Origin: FEN-1350 sp964386005
Lineage (GTDB): Bacteria; Planctomycetota; Phycisphaerae; Sedimentisphaerales; Anaerohalosphaeraceae
Length of the DNA stretch: 64,000 nt
Reading direction: 5' to 3'
Assembly (NCBI GenBank): GCA_964386005.1
Contig: CAYLSB010000008.1
Coordinates: 39,265 to 103,264, forward strand
The notes under the pieces: model-generated
Database searches by the model: none
What the model was told of the DNA's origin: nothing
Seen by the model: the letters and a program-made list of their open reading frames with translations, nothing else
Shown: positions 35,225 to 43,426 of the stretch, piece after piece
Layout: each line of letters begins with the position of its first letter
How positions within the stretch are numbered: position 1 is the first letter of the stretch
Program-made: the position numbers and the translations under genes

Positions 35225-36757
35225 ATGCCGGATTCATCGCGGGTCATTCTATCTCGGCGTGATTTTCTCCGATCGATCGGTGTGGGTCTGTTTGCCTCGG
35301 CCGTTTCAGGTTGCCAGGTTCCTTCCGGAAGCCACACCCCGCAGCGCAGGCCGAACTTCGTTTTTTTCCTGATCGACGATCTCGGCCGCCAGGATCTGGG
35401 TTGCTTTGGGAGTCGATTCTACGAGACGCCCAACCTGGATCACCTGGCGAAAAGCGGAATGCGATTCACGGACGCTTACGCCGCATGTCCGGTTTGTTCT
35501 CCGACGCGGGCCAGTATCCTGTGCGGCAAGTATCCGGCGCGAATCGGATTGACGAATTTTATCGCCGGGCGTAAAACCGGGAAACTCCTTCCTCCGGATT
35601 ATCCCCTCCAGATGGCCCTGGAGGAAACGACGATTGCCGAGGCCCTAAAGACAGCGGGGTATGCGACGGGATTTTTCGGCAAGTGGCATCTTGGCAACGA
35701 TCCCTATTCGCCCGAAAATCAGGGTTTCGATCACAATATCGGCGGGGGTCACCATGGTGCGCCTCCAACGTACTACTCGCCGTACGAACGCAACGGCAAC
35801 GGCTTGCGGAATATCCTGCCGGGGCCGGATGGCGAATACCTGACGGATCGATTGACGGATGAGGCGATCCGGTTCATCAGCATCCATCGTGACCGGCCGT
35901 TCCTGGCGTATGTATCTCATTACGCCGTGCATGTACCTTTGCAGGCCAAAAAGGAATTGGCCGACAAGTATCTGGCCAAGGCCAAAGCGATCACGATTGA
36001 CGGCCCGCGATTCCTGCCCGAAGGCGAAACGCAGGCCCGCCAAATTCAGGATCATGCCGTTTATGCCGCCATGGTCCAGAGCGTGGATGAAAGCGTCGGC
36101 CGGATTCTGGCTACGCTGAACGAACTGGGGCTGAGCGAAAACACGGTCGTGATCTTCATGTCCGACAATGGAGGACTTTCCACCGCGGAGGGATCTCCAA
36201 CATCCAATGTGCCATTGAGGGCCGGTAAGGGCTGGCTCTATGAAGGTGGTATTCGTGAACCGATGATCATTCGCTGGCCGAAGGTGACCCGACCGGGTAG
36301 TTCTTGTTCAGTGCCGGTCATCAGTACTGATTTTTACCCGACAATGCTCGAAATGGCACAACTGGAACCCTTGCCTCGGCAACACATGGATGGTGTTAGT
36401 TTAGTTCCCTTGCTCAAGGGCAAACAACGGATACAGCGTGAGGCGATTTACTGGCATTATCCGCATTACAGCAACCAGGGCGGCGGACCCGGTGGAGCGA
36501 TTCGCTGCGGCGATTATAAACTGATTGAGTTTTATGAAGACGACCATGTCGAACTGTACAATCTGAAGAAAGATATCAGTGAAAAAAATAATTTAGCCGA
36601 GGTCATGCCGGACAGGGTCAGGCGGTTGCGTGATCTTCTGCATCGTTGGCGCCGTCAGGTCGGAGCGAAAATGCCCGTACCGAATCCGGATCAACCAAGC
36701 TCTGCTCCGAAATCCATCCCAACAATCAAAGGAAGCCAAGCCCATGTCATTGGATAA
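35225..36757 (+). CDS. Exported type I sulfatase (first of four)
   Basis: A 510-residue formylglycine-dependent sulfatase. Twin-arginine motif SRRDFLRSIG followed by lipobox AVSGC suggests Tat export and lipid anchoring. The metal-binding LIDDLGRQDLGC and the maturation motif CSPTRAS (Cys about 91, converted to formylglycine) are present, followed by GKWHLGN and the C-terminal SDNGG. It resembles arylsulfatase A-type enzymes acting on sulfated polysaccharide. ATG 35225 is preferred to 35219 because AGGAG is six bases away rather than adjacent. Its 3' end overlaps the next sulfatase by 14 bases. A formylglycine-generating or anSME enzyme must be encoded elsewhere. Confidence 0.93.
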   Translation: MPDSSRVILSRRDFLRSIGVGLFASAVSGCQVPSGSHTPQRRPNFVFFLIDDLGRQDLGCFGSRFYETPNLDHLAKSGMRFTDAYAACPVCSPTRASILCGKYPARIGLTNFIAGRKTGKLLPPDYPLQMALEETTIAEALKTAGYATGFFGKWHLGNDPYSPENQGFDHNIGGGHHGAPPTYYSPYERNGNGLRNILPGPDGEYLTDRLTDEAIRFISIHRDRPFLAYVSHYAVHVPLQAKKELADKYLAKAKAITIDGPRFLPEGETQARQIQDHAVYAAMVQSVDESVGRILATLNELGLSENTVVIFMSDNGGLSTAEGSPTSNVPLRAGKGWLYEGGIREPMIIRWPKVTRPGSSCSVPVISTDFYPTMLEMAQLEPLPRQHMDGVSLVPLLKGKQRIQREAIYWHYPHYSNQGGGPGGAIRCGDYKLIEFYEDDHVELYNLKKDISEKNNLAEVMPDRVRRLRDLLHRWRRQVGAKMPVPNPDQPSSAPKSIPTIKGSQAHVIG

Positions 36758-38459
36758 TCGATTGTCCCGCCGTGATTTTCTCCGTTTGACAGGCGGTATT
36801 CTGACCGGATTCACCCTGGGCGGTTGTGCCGAAACGGCCTTGAGCCGAAAGGAATCCCGCCGGCCGAATATTCTGGTCATTCTTTCCGACGATATGGGTT
36901 TTTCGGATCTGGGCTGTTACGGGGGCGAGATCGATACGCCCAATCTGAACGGCCTGGCGGCTTCGGGATTGCGATTCACGCAGTTTTATAATACCGCCCG
37001 ATGTTGCCCAACGCGGGCCTCGCTGATGACCGGTCTGTATCCTCATCAGGCGGGCATCGGTCACATGATGGAGGATAAGGGCTACGAGGGTTATCGCGGC
37101 GATCTGTCGCGAAACGCCGTCACGATCGCCGAAGCTCTCAAGCTTGCCGGTTATGGTACCTATATGTGCGGCAAATGGCATGTCACTCCGCGTGTCCGGC
37201 CGGAAGCTCCCAAATACAATTGGCCGTGCCAGCGAGGGTTTGACCGGTTTTTCGGTACGATCGCGGGGGCGGGAAGTTATTTTGACCCCAGCGCCTTGAC
37301 GCTGGACAATACGCAGATCCCGCCGGGAAACGATTTCTACTATACCGATGCGATCAGCGATCATGCCGTGCAATTTCTTTCGGGACATTCCCCGGAAGAG
37401 CCGTTTTTCCTTTATGTCGCATACACGGCGGCGCATTGGCCGTTACACGCCCGGCCGGAAGATATCGCCAAATACAACGGCCGCTACAATGCCGGGTGGG
37501 ATTTGATTCGACAGGCGCGCCTTGAACGGATGCGAAAGATGGGATTGATCGATACGGCATGGGAGATGACGCCGCGGGATCCGAATGTTCCGGCATGGGA
37601 AGAGGAACCCCTGAAGGACTGGCACATCCGCCGCATGGAGGTCTATGCAGCCATGATCGAATGCATGGACCGGGGGATCGGGCGAATTGTGGAGTGCCTG
37701 CGAAAGAACGGTCAACTGGATAATACACTGATTTTATTCATGCAGGATAACGGCGGCTGTGCCGAAGAAATCGGAAGCGCGGCGTCGCAGGCGCCGGAAC
37801 CGGCGCCTCCGATGGCCCCCGATGCGCTCCAGCTTCAATCGCAGCCGAAAAACACCCGTTCCGGCGATCCGGTACGAAGGGGCCGAGGAGTTTTTCCGGG
37901 TCCGGCGGATACCTATCAATCCTATGGTCAGGGCTGGGCGAACGCCTCGAATACGCCGTTTCGATTATACAAACACTGGGTCCATGAAGGCGGGATTAGT
38001 ACGCCGCTGATCGTTCACTGGCCGGCGGGGATCCGCGACGGCGGCGCGATCCGTAGACAGAGCGGACACCTGATCGACATCATGCCGACATGCCTGGATG
38101 CGGCCGGGGCGGCATATCCCACAACCTTTGCCGGTCATTCGATTCCGCCGAGGGTCGGTCGAAGTCTGTTACCGGCTTTCGACAACCGTCCCATCGAACG
38201 GCCGGAGGGTCTGTTCTGGGAACACGAGGGAAATCGTGCCGTACGAAAAGATCGGTACAAACTGGTGGCTCGGCACAATCAGCCGTGGGAATTGTATGAC
38301 ATGACGAAGGATCGAACGGAGATGCACGATTTGTCTTCCGAGCATCCTGAACTTGTCACGCAACTGAAGCAAATGTATCAGGCATGGGCCAGACGAAGTC
38401 AGGTGTTACCGTGGCAGCAAGTCAATTCGCCTCGACCCAAACAACAATCGAAGTCCTGA
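36744..38459 (+). CDS. Exported type I sulfatase (second of four)
   Basis: A 571-residue sulfatase with Tat motif SRRDFLRLTGG and lipobox TLGGC. Metal site VILSDDMGFSDLGCYG, maturation motif CCPTRAS in which the first cysteine (about residue 87) is the formylglycine position, GKWHVTP, and QDNGG. An inserted Pro/Ala-rich segment after QDNGGCAEE is typical of the arylsulfatase subgroup common in Planctomycetes. The ATG at 36744 has AAAGGAAG upstream and overlaps the preceding gene, so it is coupled. An upstream in-frame ATG at 36630 is rejected since it would bury the Tat signal. Confidence 0.93.
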   Translation: MSLDNRLSRRDFLRLTGGILTGFTLGGCAETALSRKESRRPNILVILSDDMGFSDLGCYGGEIDTPNLNGLAASGLRFTQFYNTARCCPTRASLMTGLYPHQAGIGHMMEDKGYEGYRGDLSRNAVTIAEALKLAGYGTYMCGKWHVTPRVRPEAPKYNWPCQRGFDRFFGTIAGAGSYFDPSALTLDNTQIPPGNDFYYTDAISDHAVQFLSGHSPEEPFFLYVAYTAAHWPLHARPEDIAKYNGRYNAGWDLIRQARLERMRKMGLIDTAWEMTPRDPNVPAWEEEPLKDWHIRRMEVYAAMIECMDRGIGRIVECLRKNGQLDNTLILFMQDNGGCAEEIGSAASQAPEPAPPMAPDALQLQSQPKNTRSGDPVRRGRGVFPGPADTYQSYGQGWANASNTPFRLYKHWVHEGGISTPLIVHWPAGIRDGGAIRRQSGHLIDIMPTCLDAAGAAYPTTFAGHSIPPRVGRSLLPAFDNRPIERPEGLFWEHEGNRAVRKDRYKLVARHNQPWELYDMTKDRTEMHDLSSEHPELVTQLKQMYQAWARRSQVLPWQQVNSPRPKQQSKS

Positions 38460-38466
38460 GGATTCC

Positions 38467-39882
38467 ATGAACCGCAGAGCATTTCTTCAATCGACGGGCC
38501 TGGCGATCCTCGGCCTGATGGGCGACGGTTGCCAATCGATGACGGCATCGGGAAAATCTCCTTCCCAACGAAAACCCAATTTTGTGATTATCTTCGCGGA
38601 TGATCTTGGTTATGGCGATCTGGGATGTTACGGCCATCCGACGATTCGAACGCCCAATCTGGATCGCATGGCCGCCGAGGGCGCTAAGCTCACGGAGTTT
38701 TACTCGGCCGCTCCGGTTTGTTCGCCCAGCCGTGCGGCACTGATGACCGGCCGTTTGCCCATCCGCAGCGGGATGTTCGGAAAACGCGGGGTTTTGTTTC
38801 CGGATTCCGGCGGCGGCTTGCCCGAGGACGAAATCACGATTGCCCGACTGCTCAAACAACACGGATACGTCACCGGCTGCGTAGGCAAGTGGCACCTCGG
38901 CCATCTGCCTCAGTTTTTACCGACCCGCCACGGATTCGATTCATATTTTGGAATCCCTTACAGCAATGATATGAATAAAGTCGCCGGGGCTGATCGTAAT
39001 GCAGTAACGAATCCGAAGATCGAATTCTTCAATGTTCCCTTGATGCGCAACACCGAAATTGTCGAACGGCCCGCGGATCAGAACACCATCACGCGACGAT
39101 ACACCGAGGAGGCCCTGGACTTTATCCGCCGCAGCAAGGATAAACCTTTCTTTCTGTATCTGGCCCACAACATGCCGCATGTGCCTTTGTTCGCTTCCGA
39201 TTCTTTCCGCGGCAAAAGTCCGCGCGGCATCTATGGCGATGTCGTCGAGGAAATCGACTGGGGCGTCGGACAGATCCTGGATACGCTGAAAAAGGAAGGT
39301 CTCGCCGAAGATACCCTGGTGATGTTCAGTTCCGACAACGGTCCGTGGCTGACCTACAAAGAACAGGGCGGTTCCGCAGGTCTGTTGCGGGACGGAAAAG
39401 GCAGCACCTGGGATGGCGGGGTGCGCGAACCGGGCCTGTTCTGGTGGCCGGGAACGATTCCTCCGGCGGTCCTGAGCGATGTGGCCAGCACGCTGGATCT
39501 ATTCCCGACCTTTGCGGAGTTGGCGGGGGCGCCGCTGCCGAAGGATCGGATCCTCGACGGATACAGCATCGTATCCCTGTTGAAAAACAGGGGCAAATCA
39601 CCGCGCAATACGATGTTCTTCTACGCGAGCAATCAGCTTCGAGCGGTTCGAAAGGGTCCGTGGAAAATGCACCTGGTGACCAAAACCGAATACGTTGGCC
39701 AACAAGTACAGGAACATAATCCGCCGTTGCTCTTTCATCTCGAACAGGATCCATCCGAAAAATATAATGTGTCTGAACAACATCCGGATATTATTGAAGA
39801 ATTGAAGAAGATTGTCGCGGAACATCAGGCCGGCGTCGTGCCCGTCCCGGCACAGTTCGATATTCCATTGCCATCGTATTAA
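38467..39882 (+). CDS. Exported type I sulfatase (third of four)
   Basis: A 471-residue arylsulfatase A-like protein. The N-terminal MNRRAFLQSTGLAILG is Tat-like, and GDGC near residue 22 could be a lipobox. Metal site FADDLGYGDLGCYG, formylglycine motif CSPSRAALMTGR (Cys 85), GKWHLGHLPQ, and SSDNGPW. It begins 7 bases after the previous stop, with GAGGA as ribosome binding site. The length and motifs fit sulfatases acting on exo-sulfate groups of galactose, GalNAc or related sugars; the substrate cannot be read. Confidence 0.93.
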   Translation: MNRRAFLQSTGLAILGLMGDGCQSMTASGKSPSQRKPNFVIIFADDLGYGDLGCYGHPTIRTPNLDRMAAEGAKLTEFYSAAPVCSPSRAALMTGRLPIRSGMFGKRGVLFPDSGGGLPEDEITIARLLKQHGYVTGCVGKWHLGHLPQFLPTRHGFDSYFGIPYSNDMNKVAGADRNAVTNPKIEFFNVPLMRNTEIVERPADQNTITRRYTEEALDFIRRSKDKPFFLYLAHNMPHVPLFASDSFRGKSPRGIYGDVVEEIDWGVGQILDTLKKEGLAEDTLVMFSSDNGPWLTYKEQGGSAGLLRDGKGSTWDGGVREPGLFWWPGTIPPAVLSDVASTLDLFPTFAELAGAPLPKDRILDGYSIVSLLKNRGKSPRNTMFFYASNQLRAVRKGPWKMHLVTKTEYVGQQVQEHNPPLLFHLEQDPSEKYNVSEQHPDIIEELKKIVAEHQAGVVPVPAQFDIPLPSY

Positions 39883-39892
39883 GGGAAATCGT

Positions 39893-41326
39893 ATGACCCA
39901 TTCAACACGAAGACAATTCCTTGGATCGGCGGGTTTGGCCGCCTTTTCCGTTGGAATTGCAGTCGGCTCGGCCCCGGCTGCGGAAGGCAAACGCAAACCG
40001 GGCGACGTTCCTGCTCCCTCGGTTTCTTCACGTCCCCAATCCGGCAAACGCCTGAATGTGATTCTGTATGTGGCCGACGACTGGGGATCGGATCTTGCAG
40101 GATGCTATGGGAATCAACAGGTCAAAACTCCCGGCCTTGATACGCTGGCGGCCGAAGGCATTCGTCTGACTCATGCGTTCTGTACCACGGCTTCCTGCAG
40201 TCCGAGCCGCTCGGTAATCCTTTCGGGCCTGTACAATCACGCCAACGGCCAGTACGGTCTCCAGCATGCCGTTCATCACTTCAGTTCGTTCGATACGGTC
40301 CGGTCTCTTCCGGTGTTTTTGGCACAAGCCGGTTACAGGACGGCCCGATGGGGCAAGTATCATGTCGCTCCCGAAAATGTCTATGCCTTTGAACAGGTCC
40401 TCGGTCCCGGCGGCCACCCGCGTGATGGCGCCGAAAAGTGTCGCGACTTTATCTCGACCGAATCCGACAAACCCTTCTTCCTGTATTTTTGCCCGACCGA
40501 GCCGCATCGGAACTTCAAACGCGATGAGGGAGATACGTTCAAATCCGACGATATCTCCGTCCCCTCGTATTTGCCGGATACGACGGAATGTCGTCAGGAA
40601 CTGGCCGATTATTATGCCTCCATCCAGCGATGCGACAAAGGTCTGCTGCGGCTGATCGAAATCCTCAAAGCTACCGGCAGATGGAACGATACCGTCGTGA
40701 TTTTTCTGTCGGATAACGGAGCTCCCTTCCCCGGCGCCAAGACCACACTCTACGAACCGGGGATTCGTCTGCCGTGTGTCATTCGAAATCCCTCGCTGAA
40801 TAAGCAGGGTGGTGTCTGTAACGCCATGATCAACTATACCGACATTGCGCCGACGATTCTCGATCTGTGTTCGGCGACGCCGACGGATTATCGTTTTCAC
40901 GGCCGATCGTTCGCGGGCGTCCTCGATCAGGAAAATCCAGAGGGATTTAATGAAGTATTCGGATCGCATACCTTCCACGAGGTTACGATGTACTATCCCA
41001 TGCGGATGATTCGGACGCGACGGCACAAACTGATCTTCAACATCGCGCACGGACTGCCGTATCCCTTTGCCTCCGATCTGTATAATTCAACCACATGGAA
41101 AGCGGTCCTGAAACGCGGTGACAAACTGTATGCCCGCCGTACGGTGGAGAACTATATCCATCGGCCGCGATTTGAATTGTATGATCTGCAAAACGATCCC
41201 GATGAAATTCACAATCTTTCTGAGGATCCGGCTCATGCCGGACGGCTGGAGGAATTGAAAACCAGACTCCGCGATTTCCAGAAACGCTCGAACGATCCAT
41301 GGCTCAGCAAATGGACGTATGAATAG
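39893..41326 (+). CDS. Exported heparan N-sulfatase-like sulfatase (fourth of four)
   Basis: A 477-residue sulfatase with Tat-type signal STRRQFLGSAGLAAF. The metal site is YVADDWGSDLAGCYG and the formylglycine motif is CSPSRSVILSG (Cys 102), followed by LYNHANGQYGLQH, a pattern typical of the N-sulfoglucosamine sulfohydrolase (SGSH) branch. GKYHVAPE and LSDNGAPFPGAKTTLYEPG complete the active site. This branch also contains enzymes for other sulfated sugars in marine bacteria, so heparan is not proven. The start at 39893 lies 10 bases after the preceding stop. Confidence 0.92.
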   Translation: MTHSTRRQFLGSAGLAAFSVGIAVGSAPAAEGKRKPGDVPAPSVSSRPQSGKRLNVILYVADDWGSDLAGCYGNQQVKTPGLDTLAAEGIRLTHAFCTTASCSPSRSVILSGLYNHANGQYGLQHAVHHFSSFDTVRSLPVFLAQAGYRTARWGKYHVAPENVYAFEQVLGPGGHPRDGAEKCRDFISTESDKPFFLYFCPTEPHRNFKRDEGDTFKSDDISVPSYLPDTTECRQELADYYASIQRCDKGLLRLIEILKATGRWNDTVVIFLSDNGAPFPGAKTTLYEPGIRLPCVIRNPSLNKQGGVCNAMINYTDIAPTILDLCSATPTDYRFHGRSFAGVLDQENPEGFNEVFGSHTFHEVTMYYPMRMIRTRRHKLIFNIAHGLPYPFASDLYNSTTWKAVLKRGDKLYARRTVENYIHRPRFELYDLQNDPDEIHNLSEDPAHAGRLEELKTRLRDFQKRSNDPWLSKWTYE

Positions 41327-41366
41327 AATCGTCTATGTATTCCAAAACATAGAGAGGAATTTTTGC

Positions 41367-43385
41367 ATGATGCATGATCCCATCAATCGTCGTGATTTTA
41401 TTAAGGTTGCGGGAATGACAATTCCCACCCTGACATTGCCTCTTTCCGTGGAGGCCGAATCGTCCGATCCCATGCCGTCCGAGTGGAACAATCCACCCCG
41501 AGAGTTTTCCATGGCACCCTTCTGGTTCTGGAACGACACACTCACCGAAGAGGAACTCTCCCGTCAATTGGATGATTTTCAAGCCCACGGGGTTCATGCT
41601 TTCTTGATCCATCCCCGTGCAGGATTGCCGAAGGATACCGGCTGGATGAGCGACAAGCTTCTGGGCTTTATGCGTTTTGCCATTCAAGAGGCCGCGCGCC
41701 GCAAGATGTGGGTGCTCCTCTACGATGAGGGGATGTATCCCAGCGGATCATCCAGCGGCCAGGTCGTCGAGGAAAATCCCGCCTATCGAACGCGCGGTCT
41801 TTTCGCGATCGATCTCGACAAGGTCAAACCGGGCGATTCGGCGAATGATTTCAAAATCGGCCCCGATGGACAGCCCGTTCTTTCCGCCGGTCGTCATCAG
41901 GTTGCTGTGGTCACTCGCCGATCCGACGGGCACAAGATTGCGATCATGGATCGGGCTATCCGCGATGGATATTCGACCATCCGGGGACTTCACTTCCGGG
42001 ATACCGACCCGCCGCGAAGGGCCGATCACAGGGAAGTTCCCGAAAACGCCCCGCCCGCGGCCGACATCCTAAATCCGGAAGCGGTTCAGTGTTTCATTCG
42101 CAAGGTCTATCAGCGATTCTATGATGAATTCGGTTCGCATTTCGGCAAGACCATCAAGGCGATCTTCACCGACGAGCCGTCGTTTCTGGCCAAAAGCGCC
42201 GAACGCGGCGCGGTCGCCGGGACCTCGGGAATCCTCGAACACGTCAACCGGATTCTCGGGTACGATTTCACGTCGCATCTGCCGGCGCTGTGGTTCGACA
42301 ACGAATCCGATGCCGCCCGTTATCGGGCCGATTACAACCGCGCGCTGCGGGTACGGCTGGAGGAAACCTTCTACGAGCCGATTTCCCGCTGGTGCGGCGA
42401 GCACAATATCGCCCTGACCGGCCATCCGGAGAAACCGGATGATATAGGTAATCTTAGATGGTTTCATGTTCCCGGCCAGGATATCGTCTGGCGATACATC
42501 GAACCCGGCAAGCCATCCGCGCTGGAAGGAGCTCAATCAACCCAGGCCAAGTGCGCTTCGTCGGCGATGATCCATCTGAAACGACGTCGCAATCTCAACG
42601 AATTTTGCGGGGCTTATGGACACAATTTCACGTTTGAGGAAATGAAGTGGCTGGCGGGTTGGCTGCTGGTCCGCGGATGCAACATGCTGGTTCCTCACGC
42701 CTTCTATTATTCGATTCGCGGGCCGCGGATCGACGAACGTCCCCCGGATGTCGGTCCCCACAGCCCGTGGTGGAATCAGTTCGGCCCCTTTGCGCGGGCT
42801 TGTGCGCGTTTGTGCTGGCTCAATACCGACAGCCGTCACGTCTGCCCTATAGCCATCCTCGGAGAATCCGATCGTCTGCCCTGGCGGGCGGCGAAGGTTT
42901 GCTTTGAGAATCAGCGGGATTTCAACTATCTCTCGATCCGCGAGATCATGCAGGAAGCTCGCGTGGAGGATGACGGGATTCATATCGCCGACATGACGTA
43001 TGCGGTTCTGATAGTCGATGATGAACCGTCCGCCATCGTCCAACCGATTCTCGATAAGTTGGAGAAAGCAGATCTTCTTGTGCGTTATATCCCCGATCAA
43101 CCCCAACACCTGATGGAATTCCTGGATCGCAAAATCCCACGAAAGGTTCAAACCGATCGTCCCGTCGCCGGCCTGCGAATACGCCATGTCCGAAAGAGCA
43201 ACATGGATTTCCTGTTACTGTTCAATGAATCAGGTTCGGCGATTGAAACGATTCTTTCTACCTCCATTTCAGGTCGTGCATGGGTATTGGACCCGTTCTC
43301 TGGCGACATGAAACGGTGGGACTCAAAACAGATCATACGTTTTGTTCCCCATGAATGGAAGCTGTTACTGATCCGGCCGGATTGA
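41367..43385 (+). CDS. Exported GH106-like glycoside hydrolase
   Basis: A 672-residue protein whose N-terminus NRRDFIKVAGM suggests Tat export. The start at 41367 is supported by GAGGA. The barrel opens with MAPFWFWNDTLTEEELSRQL and WVLLYDEGMYPSG, a pattern of GH106 (alpha-L-rhamnosidase) and related families. AIFTDEPSF holds a candidate catalytic acid, and the region around GCNMLVPHAFYYSIRG is conserved in such enzymes. The C-terminal beta-sandwich domains of full-length GH106 proteins, which often exceed 1000 residues, are largely missing, so this is a short form. As the last gene after four sulfatases it probably removes a terminal sugar from a desulfated glycan. Confidence 0.8.
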   Translation: MMHDPINRRDFIKVAGMTIPTLTLPLSVEAESSDPMPSEWNNPPREFSMAPFWFWNDTLTEEELSRQLDDFQAHGVHAFLIHPRAGLPKDTGWMSDKLLGFMRFAIQEAARRKMWVLLYDEGMYPSGSSSGQVVEENPAYRTRGLFAIDLDKVKPGDSANDFKIGPDGQPVLSAGRHQVAVVTRRSDGHKIAIMDRAIRDGYSTIRGLHFRDTDPPRRADHREVPENAPPAADILNPEAVQCFIRKVYQRFYDEFGSHFGKTIKAIFTDEPSFLAKSAERGAVAGTSGILEHVNRILGYDFTSHLPALWFDNESDAARYRADYNRALRVRLEETFYEPISRWCGEHNIALTGHPEKPDDIGNLRWFHVPGQDIVWRYIEPGKPSALEGAQSTQAKCASSAMIHLKRRRNLNEFCGAYGHNFTFEEMKWLAGWLLVRGCNMLVPHAFYYSIRGPRIDERPPDVGPHSPWWNQFGPFARACARLCWLNTDSRHVCPIAILGESDRLPWRAAKVCFENQRDFNYLSIREIMQEARVEDDGIHIADMTYAVLIVDDEPSAIVQPILDKLEKADLLVRYIPDQPQHLMEFLDRKIPRKVQTDRPVAGLRIRHVRKSNMDFLLLFNESGSAIETILSTSISGRAWVLDPFSGDMKRWDSKQIIRFVPHEWKLLLIRPD

Positions 43386-43426
43386 TCTTGAAATGCATCG
43401 TTGGATTGTGGCGGGTTTCGGAAGTC

